Assembly: GCF_006265095.1 (NCBI RefSeq)
Contig: NZ_VCNK01000014.1
Coordinates: 1-64,000 of the forward strand
Reading direction: 5' to 3'
From: Phaeobacter sp. B1627
GTDB lineage: Bacteria; Pseudomonadota; Alphaproteobacteria; Rhodobacterales; Rhodobacteraceae
DNA length: 64,000 nt
A program made the translations under genes and the position numbers. This document shows positions 1 to 7,673 of this stretch, piece after piece. Position 1 is the stretch's first letter, and each line of letters starts with the position of its first letter. The notes beneath the pieces are model-generated. The model was not told the origin of the DNA. It ran no database searches and worked only from the letters and a program-made list of their open reading frames with translations.

Positions 1-1
1 T

Positions 2-199
2 CCAGTTTTCTGGGACCACTTCATCCTACCGCCTCGACCTAATGGACACGGCTATTCAGAAATTGCAGCGGGGAGGTGGAACATCGCTGCGAAAAACGCA
101 AACGGACAGATTGGGGATATTGGCAGACCGACTGGTCTTGAGAATACTCTGACGAAAGCTGACTTCTGTGGATGCCTGGGGCAAATAAGCTTCGGTTGA
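2..199 (+). CDS. possible C-terminal end of an unrecognised protein, cut by the window edge
   Basis: A reading frame is open from the left edge to a TGA at 197-199, giving 65 residues without a start codon. It runs convergently toward the metallo-beta-lactamase gene that ends at 228, leaving 28 bases between them. The composition (many Gly, Asn, Ile, Ala and a Cys-Gly-Cys) is compatible with a real protein tail, but I recognise no family and a 65-codon open frame can occur by chance. It could equally be non-coding flank of the defence cluster. Confidence 0.25.
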   Translation, partial: PVFWDHFILPPRPNGHGYSEIAAGRWNIAAKNANGQIGDIGRPTGLENTLTKADFCGCLGQISFG

Positions 200-227
200 T
201 CTATCAAGAAATTCTCCTCACGACTTT

Positions 228-1835
228 TCAGAGAAAGCGGCAGGTACCATTCACTTGCCAGCCATGTACCCCGTCGACTTGTACCGGGTGGTAGTCGGCA
301 AAATCGTTCCTTACCTTGGCACCAGGATGACCCCACTTTCCGAGCGGATCAGAGCAATAGAGGCTCGCTACCGGCTTAAACAGAGAAGCGATGTCATCTC
401 TCCAGTTTGCATCCGACCCATGATGCATCACTTGGAAAATCGCACCTCGACTAATCCGATCGCCAACACTGTAGAAGACCATGAAATCAGCAACCTTCTT
501 CTTGGTGTGGAGAAAACCGTCACCTGTCAAAATCTGTCCGAACCGATCAGTTCCCAACCAACCGTTTGGTACCTGACCGATGTGTGAAACCATCTCATGG
601 CGCGGGATCGTCACCTTCACGTTTACAAGTTCAACTCGACCAATTGGCCCCGCATAGAGAAACAGCGAAATTTCATTCCGCCGTCGTGGCGTGATGTTTT
701 TTGCCGTTCGAGATTTGAACGTTGCATCGTAAAGTTTAGTCAACTTCTTGAGTGCCGTCTGCCGGTGCTCTTCGTTTTCGGCGTGAGTGAGTTTGTGCGC
801 AAGGGGGCGCGCTTTGTTCTTAAATGAATTGGTGGCAAGCGCTTCGAGCCGACAGTCGTTGTAGGGGACAAACTCCCAGGCCTGAGAGACGAGGATGTAT
901 CCCCCTGGGTGGAGAAATCGCACCCGAGGATCGGCCAGTCCATCGTCAGCTCCAAGCCCGTCGATGTCGTTTTCCCCTTCGGGCTTATGATCCTTGATCA
1001 ACAGCTTCGGCAACGCCTCCGGCTCAGTCTCACGTGTTGGTTCGTCCGGCGAGATCGGGGGGGCTGCCGCCTCTCTGCCCGCGCTCGGTGGTACGAGAAG
1101 GATACGTTCGATCCGCATGTCTGCACGCGCCAGAAGAAACTCCGTCGGCGCGGTCAGGAAGGTAAAAAGATCCGATCCAACAGCAGTTTGCTCGGAAATG
1201 GCAACGATCAGCCTTTCCCAAGGAGTGAGATAGGGCAAGAGCAAGGTACCTACGCTGAATTTTTTCAAAAGGTCGAGCATCCCGCTCAAATGATCTTCGT
1301 CGAAATGCGATAGCGTCACGAGGTCGAGATGGGACGTTGCCTGATCGTTTTGGAGCGCCCTAATTTCAGCGCGCACATGTCGAGCACGGGTTGATCTGCG
1401 CGAGCCTGCCTCGGTGCCACAATCGTAGACCCAGCGGAACGGATCCTGGCCGGCCCGGCTGAAGTGACCGGAGCAGAACAGGCCCTGACCGACCGGATGG
1501 AAGCGGTAGCCGAATTCGAATTCATCTAACGATGAATTTGGCGCGCCGGCGACCTCTGCCGCTCGGTTGTTTTCCTGCCAATCACCAGTCCATGCGTCCA
1601 AAAAAAAACGGCAATTTGGCAAGTCCGCGGGAGGATAGTCGGCGACGCTGGCACAAACCTCTTCGCGCGCGATCGCAGAAATGACGTTGTGATGAACGGT
1701 CCGCTGTGGGAACGAGAAATAGGCAATGAGACGCTGCTGATTGATCCCCAGTTGCTTACGATGCTTGATCAACCCTTTGACAAGGCAAATTTCGTGATCG
1801 CTTAGCGGTACACTGTCGCGCGACACTACATTCAT
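228..1835 (-). CDS. HTH-like N-terminus fused to ComEC-type metallo-beta-lactamase fold protein
   Basis: This 535-residue protein has a metallo-beta-lactamase fold of the ComEC/Rec2 type. The metal-binding motif is SHFDEDHLSG near residues 176-185, i.e. HxDxDH in place of HxHxDH, a variant known in ComEC-like members. Later motifs are MHHGS near 470-474 and GHPG near 502-505. Residues about 11-60 resemble a small helix-turn-helix segment (LIKHRKQLGINQQRLIAYF followed by an R-x-V-x-x-x-x-I pattern), which suggests nucleic-acid binding. There is no signal peptide or membrane segment, so it should act in the cytoplasm as a hydrolase or nuclease. It is the last gene of the apparent sir2-herA-small ORF-MBL cluster; its ATG lies 52 bases after the small ORF. 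The ribosome site (GAAAAG) is weak. Base composition is A+T-richer than the core genome. The catalytic role is inferred, not shown. Confidence 0.8.
   Translation of the reverse strand: MNVVSRDSVPLSDHEICLVKGLIKHRKQLGINQQRLIAYFSFPQRTVHHNVISAIAREEVCASVADYPPADLPNCRFFLDAWTGDWQENNRAAEVAGAPNSSLDEFEFGYRFHPVGQGLFCSGHFSRAGQDPFRWVYDCGTEAGSRRSTRARHVRAEIRALQNDQATSHLDLVTLSHFDEDHLSGMLDLLKKFSVGTLLLPYLTPWERLIVAISEQTAVGSDLFTFLTAPTEFLLARADMRIERILLVPPSAGREAAAPPISPDEPTRETEPEALPKLLIKDHKPEGENDIDGLGADDGLADPRVRFLHPGGYILVSQAWEFVPYNDCRLEALATNSFKNKARPLAHKLTHAENEEHRQTALKKLTKLYDATFKSRTAKNITPRRRNEISLFLYAGPIGRVELVNVKVTIPRHEMVSHIGQVPNGWLGTDRFGQILTGDGFLHTKKKVADFMVFYSVGDRISRGAIFQVMHHGSDANWRDDIASLFKPVASLYCSDPLGKWGHPGAKVRNDFADYHPVQVDGVHGWQVNGTCRFL
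1600..1608. repeat. nine-A homopolymer inside the MBL gene
   Basis: Nine consecutive A residues on the plus strand read as T9 in the coding strand of the metallo-beta-lactamase gene, near codons 77-79 (Arg-Phe-Phe-Leu). It sits between the HTH-like segment and the catalytic fold. Such a tract is a potential slippage site that would truncate the protein after its N-terminal domain. Confidence 0.8.
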
Positions 1836-1887
1836 GATTTTATCTTTTCATAGTAAAGCGGGCAGTCAGCCGCATTCATTCGGTCAC

Positions 1888-2055
1888 CTATTTGCTGGAG
1901 CCTTCAAAAATGATCGCAGGCTGCCGAGTCTCATTCGCACCGCCCTGGTAGCCGATCCAGAGAAGCCGTGGTTCACAGCCATTGACGGCTGTTGACATGG
2001 ACGGATAGCCGCCATTCTCTGGATTTGTACAGGGAAAGATCAAGCCGGAGCGCAT
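1888..2055 (-). CDS. small protein (55 aa) between herA and the MBL gene
   Basis: An ATG at 2053-2055 opens a 55-codon frame ending in TAG at 1888-1890. A clear ribosome-binding site (CGAGGCGATCA, GAGG about 7 bases before ATG) precedes it, and the ATG lies 18 bases after the herA stop, as expected for an operon gene. The product is hydrophilic with two Cys, a Gly-Gly-Tyr-Pro stretch and a strand-like segment (PRLLWIGYQGG) followed by a second one (QPAIIFEG), so a small beta-rich fold is plausible. I recognise no family. It could be an accessory or regulatory subunit of the defence system; the alternative is a chance frame in a 238-base gap. Start signal, spacing and strand favour a real gene. 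Confidence 0.55.
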   Translation of the reverse strand: MRSGLIFPCTNPENGGYPSMSTAVNGCEPRLLWIGYQGGANETRQPAIIFEGSSK

Positions 2056-2073
2056 TGATCGCCTCGAAAAGCA

Positions 2074-3912
2074 TTATCGGCTCGCCATTCGAATAGCGAC
2101 GGCGTTCAATGCGGCAACGTCTGGTAGTTCCTGGGCCCAACCAGCTGCAAACGAAATATCATTGGATTTTGGCCTTTGGCCTTCAGCCAAGAACGTTAGC
2201 TTAATCCTGGACGGCAAAGCAGCTGCTTCACCAACAAACAAAGCCTCTCTGCGTGGTAATGACGGCAAAAGTTTTATCAGAGCAGCCATGGAATCGGGGA
2301 GAAATCGGCCAACATGTTCTTGATCTCGGCCATTCGTCAGACGCAGTACGAGCCAAGAATTACACTGTGACAAAACTGTACTCTCAACGTCAGATGGTCT
2401 CTGTGATACCAGCATTAGGCCAATCCCATACTTTCTTCCTTCCCGCGCGATCCGGCGAATTGCATCTTGGGCTGCGGCATACTGCGCTTCTCCTCGATCA
2501 GGGACGTAGCGATGTGCCTCCTCGCAGACCAAAAGAATTGGGTCTCTTTCGCGCTCCTCACGCGTCTGTACTAACTTGTATGAAAACAACAGGCGCGCGA
2601 GAGCTGCAGTCAAAGGACCTGCCACTTCGGTAGGTAAACCCGAAATATCGAGAATCCGTATGGGCGCATTCGGCTTATCTTCATCCCCGCCGACAAACTG
2701 AGCCAAAATTTCTGCAAGCGCTGGATCTCCACCCACTTGGTTCCGCATTAAGAAAGATAACCGACTATCCAAGCGAAGAACCGATAGTTTGTCCAAAATT
2801 GAGGCGAATTTTTTCTGAAACTCACTTGGAGTTTCTGGTGCCCAAGTGGCCCCACTGGGCCGATTGTTTTGGCAAAGTTCGATATGCTTTCGAAACTCAT
2901 CCAGATCGAAAGGGATTGGCCAGTCTCGATCAAACTGCACAATTTCCTCCATCGTTTTGCCGGGCGCTGGACGAGGAAGATCAGGATGCCCAAACTCATC
3001 TGTTTTTCTTGCTGCATCTTCGGCAGACAGCACCAATCCTGCTGCAAACATCCGGGCATGAGCCAGCGCCTTATAAACAACGTTTGATTGCGAAGTCGCT
3101 TCAAACTCCCCTTTTCCAACGACAAGACGACGAAATTCCTCGCTGGACATTAACCAATAAGGAAGTTTCGCTGCGCGAAAACCAGCGCCGCCATCTCCAG
3201 CGTCCTGATATGCTCGGTAGACAACAGCGCGGTCCCCAAATGCTGGGCCATACTCCCCGTGCGGGTCGATTATGATTACCCGTGGTCGTGAAAGCTGTCC
3301 GTCTTCCGTTGCTTTGTGACCAAGAACAGCGTGAAGGATAGCGGCCACGGCAGTAGACTTACCGCTACCTGTTGACCCCAGAACGGCAAAGTGCTGTCCG
3401 AACAGCTTGTCCATGTCAGCATGGCAAGCAACCCCATCTGCACCGACATACGAACCAAACGAAACAAAACGATTGGGGCCGCCTCCGCCTTGCATTTCGA
3501 TGGCGGTATAGAGACGTCGCGCCTCCGAAAATGTGACGATGAAAACACCCTGGAGAGGAAGAGGTGAATTTCGAACGCCTCGGTCAAAGGTCAAAGCCTC
3601 TTTCGATTTCTGCCAGCGGGCTTCCTCGAATAAGTCTGCTTCAAGTACCCGCCGATCCATCCCGTCTGTCACACCATGTGCAGCAGCCTCTTCCTCAGTC
3701 TGCAAGCGAAGCAATCGAACCATACCGAAAAGGACTGTACGACCAATATGAAGTTTCACCAAGCTCCCTATTTGACCAACTGAATACACCGTTCCACCAT
3801 GGGTTTGAACGAGTTCAGTTAGACTGCGCTTCAACGATACTTTAATCGTGGTTCCAGAAATCTCGAAGACTGTACCAATTTGAATGTCTGGGTCGTAGTC
3901 AAAATCACTCAT
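2074..3912 (-). CDS. herA: HerA-type ATPase/translocase of a SIR2-HerA defence system
   Basis: This 612-residue protein is a HerA/FtsK-superfamily ATPase. Residues 1-170 contain the small N-terminal beta-barrel (HAS-barrel) typical of HerA. Walker A is GSTGSGKS at 179-186, the DPHGEYG motif follows near 216-222, Walker B is LVCEEAH at 461-467, and the SQRPSDV sensor lies at 503-509. The length fits the short HerA proteins of SIR2-HerA systems. Its ATG overlaps the sir2 stop by 4 bases (ATGA) with GCGGAGG 8 bases upstream, so the two are translationally coupled. In characterised systems the HerA hexamer forms a complex with SIR2 and the pair depletes NAD and attacks nucleic acid during phage infection; that role is transferred here by family and gene order. 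No NurA gene is adjacent, as expected for this type. Confidence 0.92.
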   Translation of the reverse strand: MSDFDYDPDIQIGTVFEISGTTIKVSLKRSLTELVQTHGGTVYSVGQIGSLVKLHIGRTVLFGMVRLLRLQTEEEAAAHGVTDGMDRRVLEADLFEEARWQKSKEALTFDRGVRNSPLPLQGVFIVTFSEARRLYTAIEMQGGGGPNRFVSFGSYVGADGVACHADMDKLFGQHFAVLGSTGSGKSTAVAAILHAVLGHKATEDGQLSRPRVIIIDPHGEYGPAFGDRAVVYRAYQDAGDGGAGFRAAKLPYWLMSSEEFRRLVVGKGEFEATSQSNVVYKALAHARMFAAGLVLSAEDAARKTDEFGHPDLPRPAPGKTMEEIVQFDRDWPIPFDLDEFRKHIELCQNNRPSGATWAPETPSEFQKKFASILDKLSVLRLDSRLSFLMRNQVGGDPALAEILAQFVGGDEDKPNAPIRILDISGLPTEVAGPLTAALARLLFSYKLVQTREERERDPILLVCEEAHRYVPDRGEAQYAAAQDAIRRIAREGRKYGIGLMLVSQRPSDVESTVLSQCNSWLVLRLTNGRDQEHVGRFLPDSMAALIKLLPSLPRREALFVGEAAALPSRIKLTFLAEGQRPKSNDISFAAGWAQELPDVAALNAVAIRMASR

Positions 3913-5117
3913 TCAATTGCCTCCGCAATATCGTCAGGCAAGCCATTTTCCAGCAAATTAGTTGCACCAGAGAAGGTCCACCAATCCCGGTCCGCCAAAG
4001 GCGCGGATGGAGGAAAATATGGCCCATTCTTTCCACGGTAGAGCCCATCTTTAGCCAGTACGAATATTCGATCCCCGGCTCCGCTTGCTCCCCACTCTTC
4101 CAGTTTGCCGCCGTAAGCACCGGCAAAGGCCACAAGGGTGGTCTTGCTTTCTGGGTGAAGGAGGTGCTGACTAATGATAGAGTCAATGTGATCATCCCCA
4201 AAAGAATAACCGCAGACAAACAATACCTGCTGGCGCTCGTACGAAAGAAGACTGCGAAACCTCTGGAAAAGGTTTCCAAATGGGTCTTCACGAGATGCCA
4301 TATACTTTGTAGATTGGGGATAGATCACAACATTTCCGTTCTCGTTCGACCTGCTTGGATAGATATCGTCATATCGAACACGGAAAACGCGCCCATTTTC
4401 TTCGCCGCTTCGGTACCAATCGATTGAACCATGGAGCTTCGTGATAATTGCTTTTAGACGTTGGTCTGTTGATGCCGCCTCAAAAAGGCGTTCATCCCAG
4501 GCAGCGATGGCACCACCAGAAAATCCGTCCGCGTATGGAATGCGTTCGAGGGAAAGAGCGTCTTCAATCAAGGTATCATAGTTTGTCGTAACAAAATGGA
4601 TTGCATCCCGGCGTTCATCTAATCCAGCACGATTTACCCGATATAGTGTGCGAATAAATCGGCGGTGGTCTTCGATGGAAACGATTGGTTTGCCTTGCAT
4701 TCCGACTTTTTCAGAATCTTCGCCCGATGCTGGTTGATACCCCCACCGAAGAATATCTCGAATGTGCCGCAGAATAGTGTGATGCGCAGCCTGAAGATTG
4801 ATCTTCTTCACACGTTCATTTCCGATAGTGGCGCTCATGTCTTTTGCTCGCTCTGCAAGCGCTATGAGATCACCAAGATGGCTGAGAATATGTTCGATGT
4901 GGAGTTTGTCAGGCAGGTCGCAGCGCACCTCCGTAACGAGTTTATGCACATGCTCGTCGGCTGGATTTTTTTCCAGGAGGTGAAAGACTCGATCTGTAAG
5001 TGGATACATCAAAGGGAGTCCAGCACCGAAACTGATACCTGCCCCCGTCAGCCAAACTTGTCTGGGAGCGCGGAGATGATGGTCAAGTTGCCGCGCGGCT
5101 TCAATGTTCCCAGTCAT
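3909..5117 (-). CDS. SIR2-family NAD-hydrolysing defence effector
   Basis: The 402-residue product carries SIR2-type Rossmann motifs: GAGISFGAGLP at 25-35 (nucleotide-binding loop), TTNYD at 177-181, LHGSIDW with the conserved His at 229, and GYSFGDDH at 303-310. These match the SIR2 domains of anti-phage systems that hydrolyse NAD rather than deacetylate proteins. There is no zinc-finger Cys set of classical sirtuins. A ribosome site (TGGGGAAATT) precedes the ATG. It is the first gene of the cluster, and the following HerA gene overlaps it by 4 bases. The gene is A+T-richer than the core genes, which suggests horizontal acquisition. Confidence 0.93.
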   Translation of the reverse strand: MTGNIEAARQLDHHLRAPRQVWLTGAGISFGAGLPLMYPLTDRVFHLLEKNPADEHVHKLVTEVRCDLPDKLHIEHILSHLGDLIALAERAKDMSATIGNERVKKINLQAAHHTILRHIRDILRWGYQPASGEDSEKVGMQGKPIVSIEDHRRFIRTLYRVNRAGLDERRDAIHFVTTNYDTLIEDALSLERIPYADGFSGGAIAAWDERLFEAASTDQRLKAIITKLHGSIDWYRSGEENGRVFRVRYDDIYPSRSNENGNVVIYPQSTKYMASREDPFGNLFQRFRSLLSYERQQVLFVCGYSFGDDHIDSIISQHLLHPESKTTLVAFAGAYGGKLEEWGASGAGDRIFVLAKDGLYRGKNGPYFPPSAPLADRDWWTFSGATNLLENGLPDDIAEAIE

Positions 5118-5914
5118 AATTTCCCCAATACAAAATACCCTAATCAGACACTAAATCTCCCCTCCACTTCAACGCAACCTGAAAGAAGAATTCACCTTTC
5201 TTCATATTCTCTCTGCCTACGAAAGAACATGTTTTCGCTTGGGGACAAACCAACTCCGATACATTTAAGTCATATTGCTCTCGTGAGCCGGTGCGGTCAT
5301 CTCTGTCAGTCTGGGGCGCTGCTACGCAGCATATCAACTGGGAAGAAATTCTGCTTTGAACCGATTTCTGGTATCAAGGTTGCAAATTTCTCCATCTGGT
5401 TTGGGCCCTAAAATTAGCCACTGGCAACTGCGGAAACCTGGTCCAGCCGCAAAATTCAGAAACGGTGTGGTCATTGCTTGGATAATACCGGTGAACGCAA
5501 AGTCTGCACCCCCCGCCACCATTTGTTTGGAACGATGGAACAAGTCCTATTTTACTAATGAATAACAGACACTTGAGACGTTCCATGGATATGCCACAGA
5601 ATGTTCCGGAAAAACTCAATGGCACATGTCTATTGGCACGAAACCAAGATCGCTTGGCACAGACAAATGGCACATCCACCCTATTGAAAAGTCTATATAT
5701 TTTCCATTGCAGTTTCAAATAAGATGCCGATGGAAGCATTTTTTTCCAGTAGTTTCAACCGTTTAATAAAGCCCAGCCATGAAGAACACTTGTGTGAAGT
5801 CTCACTCTCCCAAGCATCGTGTTTTCGACAAAAAAATGGGTGCTGCACAACACGTTTTGAAGCCTGCACAACACCCGAAATTTAATTCAATTTTATCAAT
5901 GCGTTATATTGTAT
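5118..5914. other. 797-base non-coding stretch between the SIR2 operon and the GapR gene
   Basis: No convincing coding region was found: the open frames here lack ribosome sites and recognisable domains. The stretch must hold the promoter of the sir2 operon near 5118-5250. It also contains four TGGCAC hexamers at 5620, 5634, 5655 and 5668, and a pair of 11-base direct repeats at 5843-5874. It is A+T-rich like the defence genes and is probably part of the acquired segment or a decayed element. Confidence 0.6.
5843..5874. repeat. two direct repeats CTGCACAACAC spaced 21 bp
   Basis: The 11-mer CTGCACAACAC occurs at 5843-5853 and 5864-5874, a repeat distance of 21 bp (two helical turns), which is the geometry of a tandem protein-binding site. 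It lies beyond the 3' end of the GapR-like gene and 726 bases upstream of sir2. It may be an operator, or the trace of a recombination site of the island. Confidence 0.6.
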
Positions 5915-6178
5915 TCACGACATCCCAAGCGCTTCTTTGTACATCTCAAGCACTGCCTCCTCCTCGGCGATATCGTCTTTGTCCCTTTTCCGGAGCCGTA
6001 TCAGTGTGCGCACGACCTTCACATCGTATCCACGCCCCTTCAGCTCTGAAAATACCTCTTTTTGCTGTTCCGCGAGATCGGCCTTTTCCTGGTCAAGTCT
6101 CTCGATGCGCTCGACGAACTGGCGCAGTTCACTGGCAGTTACCTTGTAGGAGTCGGTTGCTTCTTCGTAGTCACTCAT
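5915..6178 (-). CDS. GapR/UPF0335 (DUF2312) family nucleoid-associated protein
   Basis: From the ATG at 6178 (GAGGAAACG just upstream) the product is 87 residues, the usual length for UPF0335/DUF2312. It contains the conserved core: ELRQFVERIERLDQEKADL, a GRGYDVKVVR turn, and the C-terminal RKRDKDDIAEEEAVLEM segment. In Caulobacter the family member GapR is a coiled-coil DNA-binding protein that clamps overtwisted DNA during replication and transcription. Longer starts are possible to 6226 but lack the ribosome site. A perfect palindrome at 6226-6240 lies 47 bases upstream. A broken paralogue lies just beyond it. It could be the native copy or one carried by the neighbouring island. Confidence 0.88.
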   Translation of the reverse strand: MSDYEEATDSYKVTASELRQFVERIERLDQEKADLAEQQKEVFSELKGRGYDVKVVRTLIRLRKRDKDDIAEEEAVLEMYKEALGMS

Positions 6179-6225
6179 CGTTTCCTCATTTGCATTCTTG
6201 GCATGGACTGGCGCTGTGGAAACCA

Positions 6226-6240
6226 CACTATGGGATAGTG
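6226..6240. promoter_or_regulatory. perfect palindrome CACTAT-GGG-ATAGTG upstream of the GapR-like gene
   Basis: Six-base arms separated by three bases form a 15-bp dyad 47 bases before the ATG of the GapR/UPF0335 gene, in the expected promoter zone. This is compatible with an operator for a dimeric repressor, perhaps autoregulation. No known regulator is assigned. Confidence 0.5.
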
Positions 6241-6263
6241 CCTCCCTCTCAGCCTTTGTTTAC

Positions 6264-6446
6264 TCAGTCACAAAAAATTTTGGGGTGGTACTTGCGCCGA
6301 CGCCGGCTGGCCTCGAAGGACGTCTTTTGCGGCGCTTCGATTGCCCTTTGCTCTTTGTCCAGTCACTCAAAGCGCTCGACAAACTGACGCAGGTCGCCTG
6401 CGGCCACGCGATGGTTTCCGCTCTTTTCGTCTTCGGTCATATCCAT
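6264..6446 (-). pseudogene. broken second GapR/UPF0335 gene with in-frame TGA
   Basis: Reading the minus strand from the ATG at 6446 (or the in-frame ATG at 6440) gives a GapR-like N-terminus with GDLRQFVERFE, then TGA at 6363-6365. Read through in the same frame, the sequence continues LDKEQRAIEAPQKTSFEA, which lines up with LDQEKADLAEQQKEVFSEL of the intact neighbour. The stop replaces the Arg of the ERxER motif, so a single CGA-to-TGA change explains it. The match fades after about 30 more codons and a second stop follows at 6264-6266; the C-terminal IAEEEAVLEM segment is absent. It is G+C-richer than the intact copy. Confidence 0.75.
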
Positions 6447-6652
6447 GGGGTCGCAGCCTCCGCAATTTGACTCATTCGCCCGGTTCAGACCCGGTCAAAG
6501 CCGAGGGATACAGGCGCGCACCCGGCCCTGCAAGACAGGAAAGGCGGCCGCCGAAAGGACCGGAAGCTTGCGCCGCCGACGCCACTGAGGTAGGCGCAGG
6601 GTGAAGCACAGGCGAGGCCGGGTTGGCGGCCATAGAGTGGAAAGGGAAACAG

Positions 6653-6868
6653 ATGGACTATCTGATCTGGGCCGGCGGGGCCCTTTCGCTCACCGGGATG
6701 ATCGGCCTCGTGTGGTGCGTAATCGTCGTGCTGCGCGCCAAGCGCAAAGGGCTGGACGACGACCAGCTCCGCGCCGTTCTGCAATCGGTCCTGCCAAGGA
6801 ACCTCGGCGCGCTGCTGCTGTCAGTCTTGGGGTTGATGCTGATCATGGTGGGCCTGTTCCTGCGCTGA
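6653..6868 (+). CDS. small two-helix membrane protein
   Basis: Starting at the ATG at 6653 (AAAGGGAAACAG upstream) the product is 71 residues. It has two hydrophobic helices, residues about 5-24 and 50-70, joined by a basic, charged segment (RAKRKGLDDDQLRAVL), so an inner-membrane hairpin is expected. Similar small proteins of unknown function are common in Rhodobacterales. An in-frame ATG at 6623 is possible but has no ribosome site. Function unknown. Confidence 0.65.
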   Translation: MDYLIWAGGALSLTGMIGLVWCVIVVLRAKRKGLDDDQLRAVLQSVLPRNLGALLLSVLGLMLIMVGLFLR

Positions 6869-7067
6869 CTGCGTGATCTGCCGATCCGACGATTTGCCCG
6901 CAGGGGTCTCTTGTATCGGACCGCAGGGCCGATGGAGATTGGCACTCGCGGCCCGATGCGGCCACCCCCCACTCTGCGCCCTATTGCGCCGTACCCATGG
7001 CGCCGTCGTCTCGGGAACAGAGCGGCGCAGGGATCGCCGCACGCAGTTTTGGTAAAAGGCCGCTCTG

Positions 7068-7283
7068 TCAGACCGGCACGTTGTCAAACTGGTTTTCGAC
7101 CAGCTCATCAAAAAGCACCTCTTCCGTTCGGCGCAGATGCGCAGGAATGCGGGCGCCGCCAGCCTTGATCCGCGACATCACGCGGACAAACTCATGCTGA
7201 AAATCAGACCGCGCCATTTCTGGTGTCGTTCGAATTTTCTGCTCCAGAAGGCAGGCTCGTTCAATCAGTTGCTCTATGGTCAT
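7068..7283 (-). CDS. small hypothetical protein, 71 aa
   Basis: The ATG at 7283 is preceded by GGAGGGG about 10 bases upstream, which decides the start over the long N-terminal open frame reaching 7499. The 71-residue product is predicted mostly helical and charged (TIEQLIERACLLEQKIRTT near the start, RIPAHLRRTEEVLFDELVE near the end). No family is recognised. It is divergent from the YeeE operon at 7674. Confidence 0.55.
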   Translation of the reverse strand: MTIEQLIERACLLEQKIRTTPEMARSDFQHEFVRVMSRIKAGGARIPAHLRRTEEVLFDELVENQFDNVPV

Positions 7284-7673
7284 TTGATATTCATCCCCTC
7301 CACCGCAGCTTGCCGCCACCGGACCTCCGGCATTGGGCGGACTACACTTATCCACCCTACAACATTCTAAGGTTGTATCAACGGCAAAGAGAGTATTTTT
7401 GCCACATTCCGAGAAAATCTGAATATATGCCAAGATAGCAGGCATTATCTGACCGGTATAATCGACGTGACTGACCACAGCCCCAGGCTTCCCCTGCACA
7501 GTCCCCGCACATTGATGTTAGCGTTGACTCTCCTTTAGCGTGTATTATTTATCCGCATCTGGCTATGCATTGACAATCGTTTCACAATACATATCTACTT
7601 TATCGAATGTGATATTGCCCGCAGGGGTCAGGCCGCGAGGCAGGACGTGCCCGCATGAGGAATCGGAGAACAC
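7284..7673. other. 390-base divergent intergenic region
   Basis: This gap separates the minus-strand small gene from the plus-strand YeeE operon and should hold both promoters. A TTGACA hexamer occurs at 7570-7575 with an A+T-rich stretch following (7576-7615), a plausible promoter for the YeeE genes. GAATCGGAG just before 7674 supplies the ribosome site. Sulfur-responsive ArsR-type regulators (BigR/SqrR) control such operons elsewhere, but I cannot point to a confident operator. Confidence 0.4.

Noticed and set aside
5620-5673. TGGCAC hexamers as sigma-54 promoters
   Set aside because: The -12 element (TTGC at the right spacing) is missing after each copy.
5334-5739. Minus-strand open frames between sir2 and the GapR-like gene
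   Set aside because: No ribosome site, no recognisable domain, and the two frames overlap each other out of phase. Possibly decayed element DNA, but not supportable as a gene.
5843-5874. Direct repeats as a CRISPR remnant
   Set aside because: Only two 11-bp copies with a 10-bp spacer; CRISPR repeats and spacers are much longer and no cas gene is present.
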